A DNA stretch of 64,000 bases from Inia geoffrensis (GCA_036417435.1 CM070918.1:31131523-31195522), one strand, 5' to 3'; shown: positions 9,861 to 21,720, numbered from the stretch's first letter. Numbers and translations are program-made. The notes: generated by a model not told the origin, from the letters alone.

Positions 9861-11459
9861 CTCATCCCTGGGGTCCCCACCTCTGTGTTTTCAATTTCCC
9901 CCTCAAGTCTAGGTTATAGTTTGACCTGATGAACATGTTACCTGACTTTTAAAGAGAAGTTTTTAAAATACATATTCAAGGAAGTATACCAAATGAAAAA
10001 CAAAAGTAAAAAGCAGCATCACACAATGAAAAACACCATTGAGAGAAGACATCCAGATGCAAAGGCCCAAGCAAAGGGACACGTGTGGGTCATAATCACA
10101 CTGTGCATAATATCAGAGTCTTTTCTGTCTCATGAGGTGAGGGATCCCAAATGAATTCTAATGCATGTTTTATTTCTCCATTGATTTTAATTAAAGGGAT
10201 ATCGTCAAGGTTGCTAGGCATAAATATTGACCGATTTTGACACTACAATCATCCCAGAGGGTCAGGCTTGCTTGTTCAAGGTTTTTGTATCTCTTTTGGC
10301 CCTTCACACTTCCTTTTGCTGTGTTGGAAATATCAGAACTAGAGCTATTAGGACATGCCTGAGATATAACACAGGTTGAAAAAAAAAAAAAAAAAGAACG
10401 AAAGGTCCGGTAATTTGAAATCATAACTCACAATGGGATCTTGGGCCTTGACTAAGCCAGAATGGCTGCAAAATTTACTAAATAAAGGATCTCGTTCATC
10501 AGTCAATTTGTTCAGTGCATATACATGCTTATATATCTTCAAACACCCACCCAGACGTTGCTAATGCTTTTAATAAAGTGAAGTGACGTGCTCTTTTCAA
10601 AGATGATTTTACTGTCAGAGATTCCTGCAGCCCCTCACCCCCAACTTCCCCAACCTGAGGCCTGAGTTCCTTAGTGATTTCTAAGTGATCCCAACTCCCA
10701 GAGAGCAGGTTGCTCTCTAGGGGCCAGGAAGCCTCGAGATGGTGCTGGCACTCCAGGGTTAATTCTACAGAGTCCAAAGCCGCCGGGGGTTCCCCCAGCA
10801 CCATGGCAGGAGGAGGTGGCCCGCAGGAAAAAGTGGTGTGAAATGCATTACGAAGGTGCTCAGCAAAGAGCAATTGCCTTTTTCTCATTGATGGTAGAAA
10901 ATCAATACGGTTGTTTTCTGTTCAGTTTTCAAGGGCACAAGTGGCTACTACTTTGGGCAGGAGAAGTTCATCGGGTGGTTAACGAAATGTCAGTGGTGAC
11001 CGAGTAGTTCAAGCACCATTGACATCCCTCTGCTCTAAGTCTACCCTATGTGAACCGGAGCCACGGGGAGAAAAGTGGAGCAACCCCAGGCGTGGGGAGC
11101 AGGGGGGCTGACTCATCATGCTGCAGAGGAAACCATGGAAAGGGGTGACACGTGGTTACCCTCCTTGGTTGGGGCAGCTAACGTGAGGGAGGGAGAGAAA
11201 CTGATCAGCAGAGGGGCTGCCCAGAAACTGAGACAACACCAGATTCCCTAAGACTGATCTCTTTTCCTTCTCTGGTTTTGCAGCACGGGACTTTTCCTCA
11301 CTTGGCACTGTCTGGCCTTCAGATATATTCTTTTCCTCTTTCCTCCCCCAGATGACCTTCCTTTTCGCATCCTCTCCACATCCTTTCTCTAGCTCCCCTT
11401 CCTAAGTATCTGAACTTAGGAAACCTGAGGCCATTCCTCAGCACCTCATGATGGTAAAG
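9861..11459. other. Low-copy sequence; AP-1/MARE-like site
   Basis: This is largely unique sequence with an A-run of about 18 at 10378-10395. At 11107-11121 lies GCTGACTCATCATGC, a TRE-type Maf/AP-1-like element (TGACTCA at 11109-11115). The minus frame at 10529-10888 and plus frame at 10816-11007 show no family features and are taken as chance. Confidence 0.4.
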
Positions 11460-11660
11460 AGGCAGACTCCGGATTCAGATCCAGGGTTTAAATCCTGGAC
11501 TGGGCATTTATTGGGAAAGTTCCTCAAACTTCTCCCAAGCCTCAGTTTCTTCAACTGTAAAAGTAGGTGCTAGCTGCCCTCACCTCCTACAATTGTTGGA
11601 AGAATTAAGCCAGATTAGGCACACGGGGAGTCTCAGGCATCGTAGTTCTTCAACTTCTTC
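11460..11660 (+). mobile_element. MIR
   Basis: MIR core in plus orientation: GGCAGACTCCGGATTCAGATCC, GGTTTAAATCCTGGACTGGGCA, CCTCAGTTTCTTCAACTGTAAAA, and GGAAGAATTAAGCCAGATTAGGCACACG. Ancient and decayed. Confidence 0.85.
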
Positions 11661-14163
11661 TCTTCCAATAAATGGGCCTTCCTGGTTTTATTACTAGCCC
11701 CCATCTCCAAGCACACCTCATCTGTAAAATAATAAGCTGATATGTTAACTTAGATGGAAAGGTTGAGAAGAGCCCCCTCCCCAAGTGGACTTCATGGGTC
11801 GCAAAGAGTTGTCAGCTTATTACATCATTTAAGCTTCTCATAAACCGTAAGAGGAAGGTAAGGACAGGCTATGTCAGACCTCAGAGGTGCTCTACTACCC
11901 ACAGTTCCTGACTCCAAAGTGACAACTCTAATTACGGGGTCTCAGTGGATGTGGCGGTCAAGTGTGGAAGATGTTTGGGACATGAGAGAGGTTTCTAAGA
12001 CCCCTCAGATCATGTTATACAGAAATGTCTGTACTGCCTACAATAAGTCAGGCTGGTTCTCATTGGAAAAAATGGAATTTCCCACTTTAAGCTATAAATT
12101 TAATCAGTAGTCATATATGGTGCTGGTCAGGATAGGCTGATGGCTTGCACCAAGCTATAGTCCAATACGTGTGGCTTAAGACATAAATGTATACATCTTG
12201 CTTGTATCAGAGTCCCATGAGGGTGGGGCTGGAGACAGGGCTCTCCTCCATGCAGTCATTCAGGAACCCAGGCTCCTTCCCACTCATGGCTCCTCCCTCT
12301 CCTATATCCTCAGAGTCCTCTCCATTTATTGGTGAGGGGAGCAAGAATAAAAATTTGCAGAAAGTGATTTTATGGGCCAGGACTGGAAGTAATACATTCA
12401 CTTCTGCTCACATTCCAATGGCCAGAACTCAGACACTGGGCTGCATCCAACTGCAAAGGAGGCTGGGAAATCAATCCACCTGGGTGCCTAGGAGAACCAA
12501 GGAAAGAGTCTGGTGAATCACTACCAGTGTCTGCCATACAAACCAACATTATAATTCTTATTTTTCAATGGGGGAGTGACTGATCCTGTCCTTTTAGGGA
12601 GGAGTTTGGAAAGGCCAAAGTGTCACAGCTGAAGTATAGCGATGGGACTAGGGTAAAGAGAGTGAGGCACCCAGGGTACAAAATTTAAGGAGACACTCAC
12701 TGTCAGCGTCCCGCAAGTGCAGGGTGGGTGCCTGAGGGTGAGCGCCTCTTTAAATGTCATGCCCAGGCATCTCCCTAATCTTACCCTCATAATGGCCTCG
12801 TTTTAGTAACATTTTCAGGTTAATCTATTGGTCTTCTCCTTAAAATTATTTTCTACATTGATTATGACCTTTCATTTGTATACATGTTCATAATTTTGCT
12901 AAAACACATTCCCGGACAAATCTTCTGACTATTATGGGATTAATCACTCATTTTGTTTTCCCTTCCACTCTTGCTGCTAGAAGATGAAACCAGTTTCTTT
13001 GGTTCCTCACTCATCTCAGCAGCTAACACAAAACCAGCCACATAGGAGGCGCTCACACAATAGACTTGGGCTAAAAGAAGGTGGCAACAAATAGTCTTTA
13101 TGTCTCCGGATTGACCAACAGTTACATAAATCTTTTGCTCTGACGCTTGCACGTTTCTATAAGCAACTGGTCAACAGAATTTGCCTGAGCAGGTGAACAA
13201 AGTATGTCTGGGATGGGTTGGACAGCAAAGGTAGGTAGGGGTATGTTTTTTCTTCTCCAAGTGTGATGATTGGCAGCATGTCCACATGGGAACATACACA
13301 CATATATATACGCAAACGTGTTTTTACCCAGAAGCGTAAATAGGTTTCTGCATATGTTATAAAATTAAGTGATAGTCAACATTCAAATTTGATGGCCTTC
13401 GGAGTCTCTCCAAATCCAAGATAAAAGGTTTGCTGGGTCTCATGGAAAGCCTCTAGAGATAAAATATAGTGAAAAGCAGAAGTTCAAAGTCATCCAGATA
13501 TAACTCTTTCTTCCTTCCTTAAACATTTTCCTATGCATGTGAATGTCTCCTCCATCATCTGACCCTCCACCATAACATTTTGGAAAGGAGAAATAGACTG
13601 AAAAGGCCAGCCTGAGATGAAAATAAGGACATCCTCTTCCAAAGCAATCTAAGGCAGAATCTCATTGCTAAAGCTTTTCTGATGTCTCCTTTCCTTATCA
13701 AGGCATTGTAATTTAGTCAGCTAAGAAAACTCCTGAACAGGTTCCTTAACTTCTGTGTCTTGGAAGCATTTCCGGGTTTTTTTTTGTTTGTTTGTTTTTT
13801 TCTTGTTGGTTGTGGGGAATGAGAAGGCATATCTTTGTCTTTTCTGCAAACCCAATTTTCCATGACTAAGAAAAGGGACATCAAAGGGCTCATCGAAATA
13901 GATTAAATGCCCCATCAAATAGCTCTAATAAAACAGTACCTTGAAGGTTCTTGAGAAGATGGAGAATAAGCATATGGGCCCAATTTCCCTTGGAAAAATC
14001 TATTGGGAAAAAGAAAACCAAGTGGTGTGGGTCAAGTGTCTCAAATATTTTATTGCACTTCCAGTTCTGAAATGTAGTTCTAACTCTTTGTCAATTAGGA
14101 AAGCCAACTGGAGTTGATCTTGGCTCTGGGTCCAGATTAAATTTTAACTCTCAAGGAGTCCAG
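11661..14163. other. Long low-copy stretch
   Basis: No young repeat and no convincing gene in 2.5 kb. Plus frames at 11871-12110 and 12187-12516 (79 and 109 residues) lack recognisable motifs, signal peptides or membrane segments. The sequence 12640-12760 (GTGAGGCACCCAGGGTACAAAATTTAAGG) may be an old unclassified repeat. A T/G-rich run lies at 13776-13803. Confidence 0.4.
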
Positions 14164-14318
14164 AAAAATTAATTGGGGAGGGAGTTGCCTGGTGGTCCAG
14201 TGGTTAGGACCCGAGGTGCTTTCACTGCTGTGGTCCCGGTTCAATCCCTGGTCAGGGAACTAATATCCTGCAAGCTGCGTGGCATGACCAAAAAAAAAGG
14301 AAAAGAAAAATAATTGGG
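14164..14318 (+). mobile_element. CHR-1-type tRNA-derived SINE with TSD
   Basis: The insert runs GGGAGTTGCCTGGTGGTCCAGTGGTTAGGAC, then CACTGCTGTGGTCCCGGTTC, GGTCAGGGAACTAATATCCTGC and AAGCTGCGTGGCATGACC before an A-rich tail. It is the short tRNA-derived SINE type shared by cetaceans and relatives. Imperfect TSD: AAAAATTAATTGGG at 14164-14177 versus AAAAATAATTGGG at 14306-14318. Confidence 0.9.
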
Positions 14319-14358
14319 AAACCCCAAAGGGTGCTAGTCTAGCTACAAGACATCTAAA

Positions 14359-14380
14359 AAAAAAAAAAAAAAAAAAACTC
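14359..14380. repeat. Poly(A) run
   Basis: An uninterrupted run of about 22 A residues lies just downstream of the CHR-1 SINE. No SINE or LINE body is attached to it. It is probably a simple homopolymer or a leftover tail. Confidence 0.85.
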
Positions 14381-14599
14381 CCTGCGTTTTTACCTCCAAA
14401 TGTAAGAACTTCGTCTTGGGGGTGGGAGGAGAGGGGAAGTGTTATAGGAAGGACTCAGATTCTCCAGCTTGTAACCTCTTATACTAAACCTTCCATCTTC
14501 AAATGTCATCAGCTCTGAAATGATCACTAATCTTCACTGTACCTCTTGCAATTGCCAACCATTCCTTTGTTTGGTGTCAATTAGATAGGAAAGAACTTT

Positions 14600-15075
14600 C
14601 AATAATTCAATAGTTCTGTATTAAAGGGCAGCTCAACTGCTCATAACTTATCTCCGTGGTTATCAATTGTTTTTATGGAATAGGCAAGGGAAGATCACTT
14701 GGCTAACTCACCAGTCACCCATCAGGGCTCAAATTCATCTGAGTAAATGTAGAGTTATGATTTAATTACCGAAAGGTTGGGCTCAAGAAAAAAGGGAATG
14801 AGACTTGTTTATAGAATGATGGCTTGCTTTTCTCAGTTACTAATCATGAGCTTAATTTTTAATGGAAGAGCATTGCTAGCATAATTAACACCCAATTTAC
14901 ATGTGCCTCCATAGAACCAATTAATTAAATTTTATTGATGTCTAGTTGCTCTTTAAAATGCTTCCCAAACGCCTCCAAATTGATTTTAAACTGTTGATAG
15001 TGGAAGTCAGTTTACACTTTTCCTGGCTTTATGAAATACTAACCTCTTCATTCATTAAAATATGCTTTATTTACT
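14600..15075. promoter_or_regulatory. Candidate conserved element, homeodomain-site rich
   Basis: A repeat-free AT-rich block with three TAATTA sites (14763-14768, 14882-14887, 14922-14927), the TTTTTAATGG and TTTATTGATG words nearby, and no coding frame. TAATTA is the core bound by many homeodomain proteins. Function is inferred from repeat absence and motif density only. Confidence 0.3.
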
Positions 15076-15844
15076 AGAGGCAACCATAACTTGCTAAGGA
15101 TATTAGGGATGGAGTGCACAGTGTGATCCGATGTCAATGTAAGTTGGAACAGTCTTAGAAATAAATGCTACAGGATGTGGGGACCACAGTTAGGTAGCCC
15201 CAATGATCTGGAAATGAAGAAAGTAAGAGTACCTTCTAAAATCAGAGGAGAGATAGACAAAGTCAACTGAAAGAGACAAAAAAGCTTCCAGAACAGCAGA
15301 ATGAGATGGTAACTTGAAGGGGATGTTAGCACATCTAAAGAAAGAGGATGTTACTCCTACAAGATTGATCAGCGTTCACTTGGCCAGGATGTTACTCCTG
15401 TCCAAGTGAATGCTTGGACAGGAGTGTCCTTGAGTGTAATTTAGTGCTGCAGAGACGTACAAACTCAGCAGAGATAAACTTTGGATATTTTGACTTTTCA
15501 GCTGCTCTGGAATGACGATCATTACTACAAACTGAAAACCTCTGGCAGTCTTAATCTGATGCCAATACATGTTAAATTCAGAAAAGTCCTCCTCTTCTTC
15601 TCACTAAGAAGTCTTCTGAATATGACATGGCTCCTGTACCTATCCACACATTGATTTAAAAAGAGAGGCAATGAGCTGTCCATAGGACCTGAAGTGTTTT
15701 TATCTCTGTGATGGTGACTTTACATGGTAAATCAATCAAAATATTTGGATCACATTAAGCTCAACTAGATTGAAGGAATGGCCAGGGGTCCTTGACAGGC
15801 TTTCTCTTGTGAACCCTCCAGAAACAGAGCCTTAAATATCTCTC
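15076..15844. other. Low-copy stretch with local rearrangement
   Basis: Unique sequence except for a compact structure at 15345-15425: a 14-bp direct repeat and overlapping inverted repeats (entered separately). No coding frame is supported. Confidence 0.4.
15345..15425. repeat. Direct repeat plus perfect stem-loop
   Basis: AGGATGTTACTCCT occurs at 15345-15358 and again at 15387-15400. The second copy runs into a perfect 13-bp inverted repeat: ACTCCTGTCCAAG at 15394-15406, a 6-nt loop TGAATG, and CTTGGACAGGAGT at 15413-15425. A second inverted pair, TTCACTTGG at 15375-15383 and CCAAGTGAA at 15402-15410, overlaps it. Confidence 0.95.
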
Positions 15845-16260
15845 AGATCTGATCAGTTTCCTCATCCTCCAGCCTTTCTCACGTTGCCATCATGTCTTGC
15901 CTGAGCTACTGCAGTAGCTTTCTGATAGCTTCACTCACTTGTAGTCTGGACCCCTCCAATCTGTTCTGTACACTGTGGGTGAAATATGTGGACGGCTACC
16001 ATGCCCCCTGCCCACACAACACACACACACAGGCACACAATGAATACTTCAATAACCTCTATGCTCAGGTTAAAGACAGACTTTCTCAACATGCCAACAG
16101 GGCCCTATATGGTCAGGCCACTATCTATCCATGAAGCCTCACCTCCATATCACACACCCCTTGGTCTTTCTGCTCCAGCCACACTGATCTTCTGTTCCTT
16201 GTGCAAAACAATCCCCCTTATTTCTGTGGGGCTAATCAAGCTGTAATTTCTTTTTAATGT
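15845..16260 (+). mobile_element. L2 LINE fragment
   Basis: Plus-strand L2 text: CATCATGTCTTGCCTGAGCTACTGCAGTAGC, CCCCTCCAATCTGTTCTG, AGGGCCCTATATGGTCAGGCC, and CTGCTCCAGCCACACTGATCTTC. A short CA run lies at 16016-16032. L2 is an ancient mammalian non-LTR element; the open frames here are accidental. Confidence 0.85.
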
Positions 16261-16426
16261 TATGATCAAGACTCCCATACAAATACAGAATGAGCAGGTG
16301 CAAAGATTTCTCTAGCTCCTTAATGAATGAACTAATAAGATGGTAAAACTGGCTCAAAGAGCATTTGAGAAAGTTTTTATAGGTACTGGCGAAAGAATGA
16401 TGGAATAAGATTGTTAGTTTAGATAC

Positions 16427-16700
16427 AAAAGTAGTTAACGGGGGCTTGGGGAGAGGTGGATTGGGAGGTTGGGATTAGCAGATGCAAGCTATTATGTATA
16501 GAATAGATAAACAAAAAGGTCCCACTGTATAGCACAGGGAACTATATTCAATATCTTGTGATAAACCATAAGGGAAAAGAATATGAAAAAAAATGTGTCT
16601 ATATGTATAACTGAATCACTTTGCTGTACAGCAGAAATTAACACAACATTGTAAATCAACTCTACTTGAATAAAATACCTTTTTAAAAAAGTGGTTAGTG
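16427..16700 (+). mobile_element. Young L1 3' end, 5' truncated, with TSD
   Basis: L1 3' UTR terminus: AAGGTCCCACTGTATAGCACAGGG, CTGAATCACTTTGCTGTACAGC, AACACAACATTGTAAATCAAC and CTTGAATAAAAT. An imperfect 14-bp TSD is visible, AAAAGTAGTTAACG at 16427-16440 and AAAAGTGGTTAGTG at 16687-16700, suggesting middling age. Confidence 0.88.
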
Positions 16701-16864
16701 GACTCTAAGGCAATGAAACCATAATCTTTGGGTTCTATTTTCCTACGAGCAGAAATCATTTGCATGTCTCCCAGACAAAAATATCTCCAAGTTAACTGTA
16801 ATTTCCCAGAGTCTGGGCCCTAATCAATAGTAAAGAATATGGCAAACAAAGGTAGATTCTCCTA

Positions 16865-17085
16865 GAATAGGGGCTGGCGAACCATGGCCTATGGGCCAAA
16901 TAAAACTCATGGCCTTTTTTTTTTTTGTACAACTTAAGAGCTAAGAATGTTTTTTTACATTTTTAATGGGTTGAAAAGCAAAGAAAAATATGTCACAGAC
17001 AATATATATGAGCCAGTCTCAAAATAAAGCTCAAAATATTTGCTATCCGGGCCTTCACAGAAAAAGTTTGCTAGTCTGTTCCAGA
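16865..17085 (-). mobile_element. hAT-type (MER5/Charlie-like) DNA element
   Basis: The element starts TAGGGGCTGGCGAACCATGGCC, contains GTACAACTTAAGAGCTAAGAATG and ATTTTTAATGGGTTG, and ends CAGAAAAAGTTTGCTAGTCTGTTCCA. The ends are inverted versions of the CAGGGGTCGGCAAACT-type terminus of non-autonomous mammalian hAT elements. Strand follows the usual consensus and is uncertain. Confidence 0.8.
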
Positions 17086-17199
17086 GAATTAAATAATCCT
17101 CAGGTGAGCCTTTTAGACAATATTCTTTTATGACCTTGAAAAGATCAGCAGCCATTTTTGCCTAATTTCCAAGTTTGGGGATCTTTTAAAAATAAGGTT

Positions 17200-17530
17200 T
17201 GCAGTGTTAGTCTTCTGCCTGGGACGTTTTCTCTCCCTCTCTCTCTTTAGGGTCCTTTCTTCAACGAAGCCTTCTGTGACTTGACAGATTGGGCCATATC
17301 CCTCTATTTTTAGGGTCTCTTTGTTCCATCCACCTTCCTGTAGTGGCCCATGTCTTTGTTACAATTCTGTTTGTGCGACTATTTGATGAATATCCTTCTA
17401 CAAGTATATCATCTCCATGAAGATAATGACAATGTCTGCTCTGTTTTCAGTTGTGTCTCCACTACCCAGCACAGCGTCTGGCTCTTAGTAGGTCGATATT
17501 TAATAAATATGTGTTAACTAGGTGAACGAA
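17200..17530 (+). mobile_element. L2 LINE 3' end
   Basis: L2 3' text in plus orientation: GGGTCCTTTCTTCAACGAAGCCTTC, ATCTCCATGAAGATAATGACAATGTCTG, CCAGCACAGCGTCTGGCTCTTAGTAGG and TATTTAATAAATATGTGTTAAC. It matches the conserved L2 terminus. Confidence 0.82.
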
Positions 17531-17604
17531 TTATTCTCACGGACCAAATTAGCGTTCTGGTGTGTACCTCAACTGTGTTTATGTGTTATAGTGAGCATGA
17601 AGCG

Positions 17605-17753
17605 GTTTCTCACACTTTTTTTTTTTTTAGGCTGTACCGTGCTGCTGGTTGGACCTTAGTTCCTAGACCAGGGACTGAACCCAGGCCCTTGGCAGTGAAA
17701 GTGCAGAGTCCTCACCACTGGACTGCCAGGGAATTCCCGAGTTTCTCACTCTT
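17605..17753 (-). mobile_element. CHR-1-type SINE, antisense, with TSD
   Basis: On the minus strand: GGGAATTCCCTGGCAGTCCAGTGG, CACTTTCACTGCCAAGGG, GTTCAGTCCCTGGTCTAGGAAC, CCAACCAGCAGCACGGTACAGCC and an A tail. TSD: GTTTCTCACACTT at 17605-17617 and GTTTCTCACTCTT at 17741-17753. Confidence 0.93.
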
Positions 17754-18639
17754 TAGGACCCTTAGACATGAATGAGTGTGATTCTTTGGGCTTTTGAAAT
17801 AGAAGATTAGACACAGGGGACATTGAGAAACAATAAAGACTCTCCCCTCCCCCACCCCCCATGGCTCTTTGCCCAATGCCAACCATCTTCACTTGGCTTG
17901 GGTAGCTAGTCGTTTTTTCCTGAAAATGACTGATTGCTTAAATGGTAAAGGCAAGAGCTGGGCTGGGATCACATCAAGGGAACTTTAGTGATATAATCAC
18001 TGCTGACACCTAGTAAAAGGGGACCACACTCTGTATTCAGCTGTGACTACTCAGTATTATCCAATATGCTAAGCACTGGGATTAAAATAAAAACAGCACA
18101 TGGTAATATGGAGATTTCCATGAGTTGCCCAACAATAGGGACAAGTTTGTATGAGTTTTCTGGTCTCAGGGTAAAGCTGACACTTGTTAAAATGTATCAC
18201 TTCACCTTCAAGATTATTTGGAATTTAGTGTAAAGCTACAGGAATATAAATAGGTTGGCTTTGGCTTAGCAGAGGTGAGGGTCTGAACTTTATTCATATT
18301 TGGTGACTTAACGAGTTTTATTTGAACTTACTTTTGTGAAGTCAGAACCCAATGAAATTTGGTAGGCTTATGGGATTTGGAGGTGGGAGATCTCCTGAGA
18401 AATACCGTGGCTTAAATGGCCAGCTCTTCCTGGAGACGGGAAGCAGACGGCATCACCAGAAACTTCTCTGTGAAGTGAAGTAGCTGGGATACAGAATCCA
18501 GACCCCCAAGTCCTTGGACAATATCCTTGAGGAATGAGTTCAGTTGCTATGTTCAGTGGTTGGCCAAAGGCCAAAAAAGGCCCAGGGTGTTTGCATGACT
18601 CAGTCATAGGCATTAATTCCAAAACACAACACTAAAGTG
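17754..18639. other. Low-copy stretch; overlapping AP-1 half-sites
   Basis: No repeat or gene recognised. The word ATGACTCAGTCAT at 18595-18607 contains two overlapping AP-1-like cores on opposite strands. The minus frame at 18368-18622 shows no domain features. Confidence 0.4.
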
Positions 18640-18890
18640 AGACTATAATGGGAAAAGCATACGATTCGTAGCATGACAGATCTAGGTTTTATTCCTGCTT
18701 CTTACACTGTGATATTGGACAAGTTACTTAACCTCTGAGCTTTGGGTTTATTATTCATAAAGTAGATATGATCGTATCATCACTGCAGTATCATCGCTAA
18801 GATTTATGGGGAAAAAGATGTAAGACACCTAGCAAGAGTGCCTGGCCCTTAGTGGGTACTGAATGAGAATAGCCTTTTTGTTTTGCTCTT
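18640..18890 (+). mobile_element. MIR
   Basis: Plus MIR: GACAGATCTAGGTTTTATTCCTGC, GATATTGGACAAGTTACTTAACCTCTGAGC, TTATTCATAAAGTAG, GTGCCTGGCCCTTAGTGGG. Ancient. Confidence 0.85.
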
Positions 18891-18959
18891 ATTATATGTT
18901 TAACCTTGTACTACTTACTTTACTTAACGTGAAAAATAAATTGAAGTATGAGGTGAGAA

Positions 18960-19080
18960 TAGCAACTTGACAATAAAACTATGTCAATGGGTCTTATGGA
19001 CAGGATGATGGCAGAGCTGAAATTTAAACTCAAGCTTCAAAGCTATGCCTTTTCCACTGCACCACACAGCCCCTTAGGAA
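18960..19080 (-). mobile_element. MIR fragment, antisense
   Basis: Reverse MIR 5' part: GGCAGAGCTGAAATTTAAACTCAAGC, then GCTATGCCTTTTCCACTGCACCACAC. It sits about 100 bp from a plus-strand MIR, in opposite orientation. Confidence 0.65.
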
Positions 19081-19599
19081 ATACCAGTTTCCTTCTTCTC
19101 CCTCTAGCTTAAAGAGCAGTGTGTTCTGGGATCTCAGCTCTGGAACTGCTAGACTCACTACCTAGAGTTTCCGACTCATTTCTAACAAGTTCCCAGTGAC
19201 TACAATTGGAGAAGCTTGGCACTAGGGTATGGCAGAGCAACAGGGTGGCAGAAACGTGGGCCTCTGAATGACTGTGTGGAATACAGCTGCCCATGATACG
19301 GAGATCTCCTTAGGGCATTAAAAAATTTTAATGACATATTTTGTTTAACCATAAATATCCAAATACTAACATCTCAACATGTAATATATATTTAAAAGTT
19401 ATTAACGAGATAGTTTACCTTTTCCTCATACGAAGATTTCAAAATCCAGTGCGTTCTTCTATTTACACATCTCTCAATTAGGACACTACATTTTCACGGT
19501 TAGACTTCATCTGTATTTATATTTCATGAAATATACATTTGAAAATGAAGATTTATAGATCCAAGTTATTTGAAACACCTTCTGTTTACATTGGCTCTA
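19081..19599. other. Low-copy AT-rich stretch
   Basis: I see no repeat family or gene. The minus frame 19109-19294 has no recognisable features. Confidence 0.4.
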
Positions 19600-21355
19600 C
19601 ATTTTTATTAAAAAAATGTTTGACAGCAGAAAGCTGTACATAATTGATGTACACAACTTGATGAGTTTGGAGGTAAGTATATAACATTAAACCATCACCA
19701 CAATCTATGACATAATTGTGACTTATCCATCACCTCTAAAAGTTTCCCCTGTCCTCCTAATAAGTTGCTAGGATTTATTCATCTCATGTAACTGAAACTT
19801 TGTAAATATCTTTTGTCTATTACCTTCCTGTTTCCCCTTCCCCCTAGCCTCTGGCCACCACCATTCAACTTTCTGTTTCTATGATTCTGACTAATTTAGA
19901 TTCATCACATAAGTTGTCTCATGTACTGTAGTATTTGTCCTTCTGGGTCTATCTTATTTCATTTAGCATAATGTCTTTTAGGTTCATCCATGTTGTCACA
20001 AATGGCAGAATTTCTTCTTTTTTAAGGCTGGATAATATTCCATTGTTTATATATACCACATTTTCTTTATTCATTTGTTGATGGACATTTAGATTGTTTC
20101 ATATCTTGGCTATTGTGAATAATGCTACAGTGAACATGGGAGTGCAGATATCTCTTGAGATTCTGATTTCAATTTCTTTGGATATAAACCAGAAGTGGGA
20201 TTGCTGGATCATATGGTAGTTTTATTTTTAATTTTTGGAGAAATCTTCATACTGTTTTCCATATTTACACCAATTTACATTCCTACCAGTAGTGTACAAG
20301 GATGCCCTTTATTCCACAGTGTCACTAATATTTGTTATCTTTTGCCATCCTAATAGGTGTGAGGTGATATCTTATTCTGGCTTTGATTTGCATTGCCCTG
20401 ATGATTAGAGATGTTGAACACCTTTTCATATGTCTGTTGGCCATTTGTATATCTTCTTTGGAGAAATGTCTATTCAGCACTTTTGCCCATTTTTAAATTG
20501 TGTCATTTGCTTTTTGCCATTGAGCTGTAGGAGTTCCTTAAATATTTTATCAGATATAGTGTTTGTAAATATTTTCTCCTATTCCATAAGTTTCATTTTC
20601 ACTTTGTTGATTGTTCCTTTGCTTTGTAGATGCTTTTTAGTTTGATGTAGTCTCACTTATCTATTTTTGTTTTTGTTACTTGTGCTTATGGCGTCATAGC
20701 TAAGAAATCATTGCCAAGGCCAATATCAGGAATCTTTTTTCCTATGTTTTCTTCTAGGAGTTTTATGGTTTCAGGTCTTACATTTAACTCTAATCCATTT
20801 TGAGTTGATTTTTGTGTATGGTGTGTGGTAAGGGTTAAATTTCATTCTTTGCTTGTGGATATCCAGCTTTCCCGATACCATTTATTGAAGAGATTATCCT
20901 TTTTCCATTGTATATTCTCCAGTATCATACTGTTTTGATTACTGTAACTTTGTAATATACTTCAAAACCAGGACACGTGATGCCTCCAGCTTCGTTTTTC
21001 TTGCTTGAAATTGCTTTGGCTATTCAGGATCTTTTGTGCTTCCAAATGAATTTTAGGATTGTTTTTTTCTATCTCTGTAGAAAATGCCATTGAGATTTTC
21101 ATAGGGATTGCATTGAACCTGTAGATAACTTTGGTAATATAGACATTTTAACAATATTAATCATCAATTCATGAACATGAGATATCTTTCCATTTATTTG
21201 TGTCTGCAATTTCTTTCATAATTTCTTTCAACAGTGTTATGTTTTCAGTGTACAAGTTTTCATCTTCTTGGTTGAGTTTATCTCTGAGTATTTTATTCTT
21301 TGTGATGACATTGTAAACAGGATTGTCTTAATTTCCTTTTCAGATAATTCATTGT
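19600..21355 (-). mobile_element. Long antisense L1 (ORF2 3' half and 3' UTR)
   Basis: About 1.75 kb of L1 in reverse. The 3' UTR is at 19600-19960. ORF2-derived text follows: GGATAATATTCCATTGTTTATA, GTGGGATTGCTGGATCATATGG, GGTGTGAGGTGATATCTTATTC, TTTGATTTGCATTGCCCTGATG, GATCTTTTGTGCTTCCA and CATAGGGATTGCATTGAACCTGTAG. It stops upstream of the RT core and is broken by many stops, so the copy is 5' truncated and dead. Confidence 0.93.
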
Positions 21356-21425
21356 TCTGAAGACTTTTATGTGAGAGAATAAATTTCTGCCTTCTTTAAG
21401 CTACTGAATTTGGGGTCTTTCCATG
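21356..21425 (+). mobile_element. LTR-like 3' fragment (MLT1-like)
   Basis: The phrase TGTGAGAGAATAAATTTCTG followed by CTTTAAGCTACTGAATTTGGGG resembles the 3' part of MaLR-type solo LTRs, with an AATAAA signal. It is short, so the family call is tentative. Confidence 0.5.
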
Positions 21426-21720
21426 TGGCATTTTTCCACTTTTTCATCTCAAATCCGTCTCAGATTTAAGACCCAGATTAAGTCCCACCTTCTCCAGTTG
21501 CTTCACCAAATGTTCTTTTTGTTGAACTCCTGTCACACGTGGATTCTGTGTCACACAGCTCATTATTTTGTCCTCCAAATAAGAATGTTGATGCCATTGC
21601 TTTCCTTAAATATACTTTTCTTATATTCACTACTCTGTTCAACACAATTCTGAGCATACGGTAGATGCCCAGGAAATAGCTGTCAATTAATATTTTGGTA
21701 AACTGAGAGATTTATGTACA
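21426..21720 (+). mobile_element. L2 LINE 3' fragment
   Basis: Text such as CCCAGATTAAGTCCCACCTTCTCCAG and ATTCTGAGCATACGGTAGATGCCC resembles the L2 3' region in plus orientation, strongly decayed. Confidence 0.55.
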
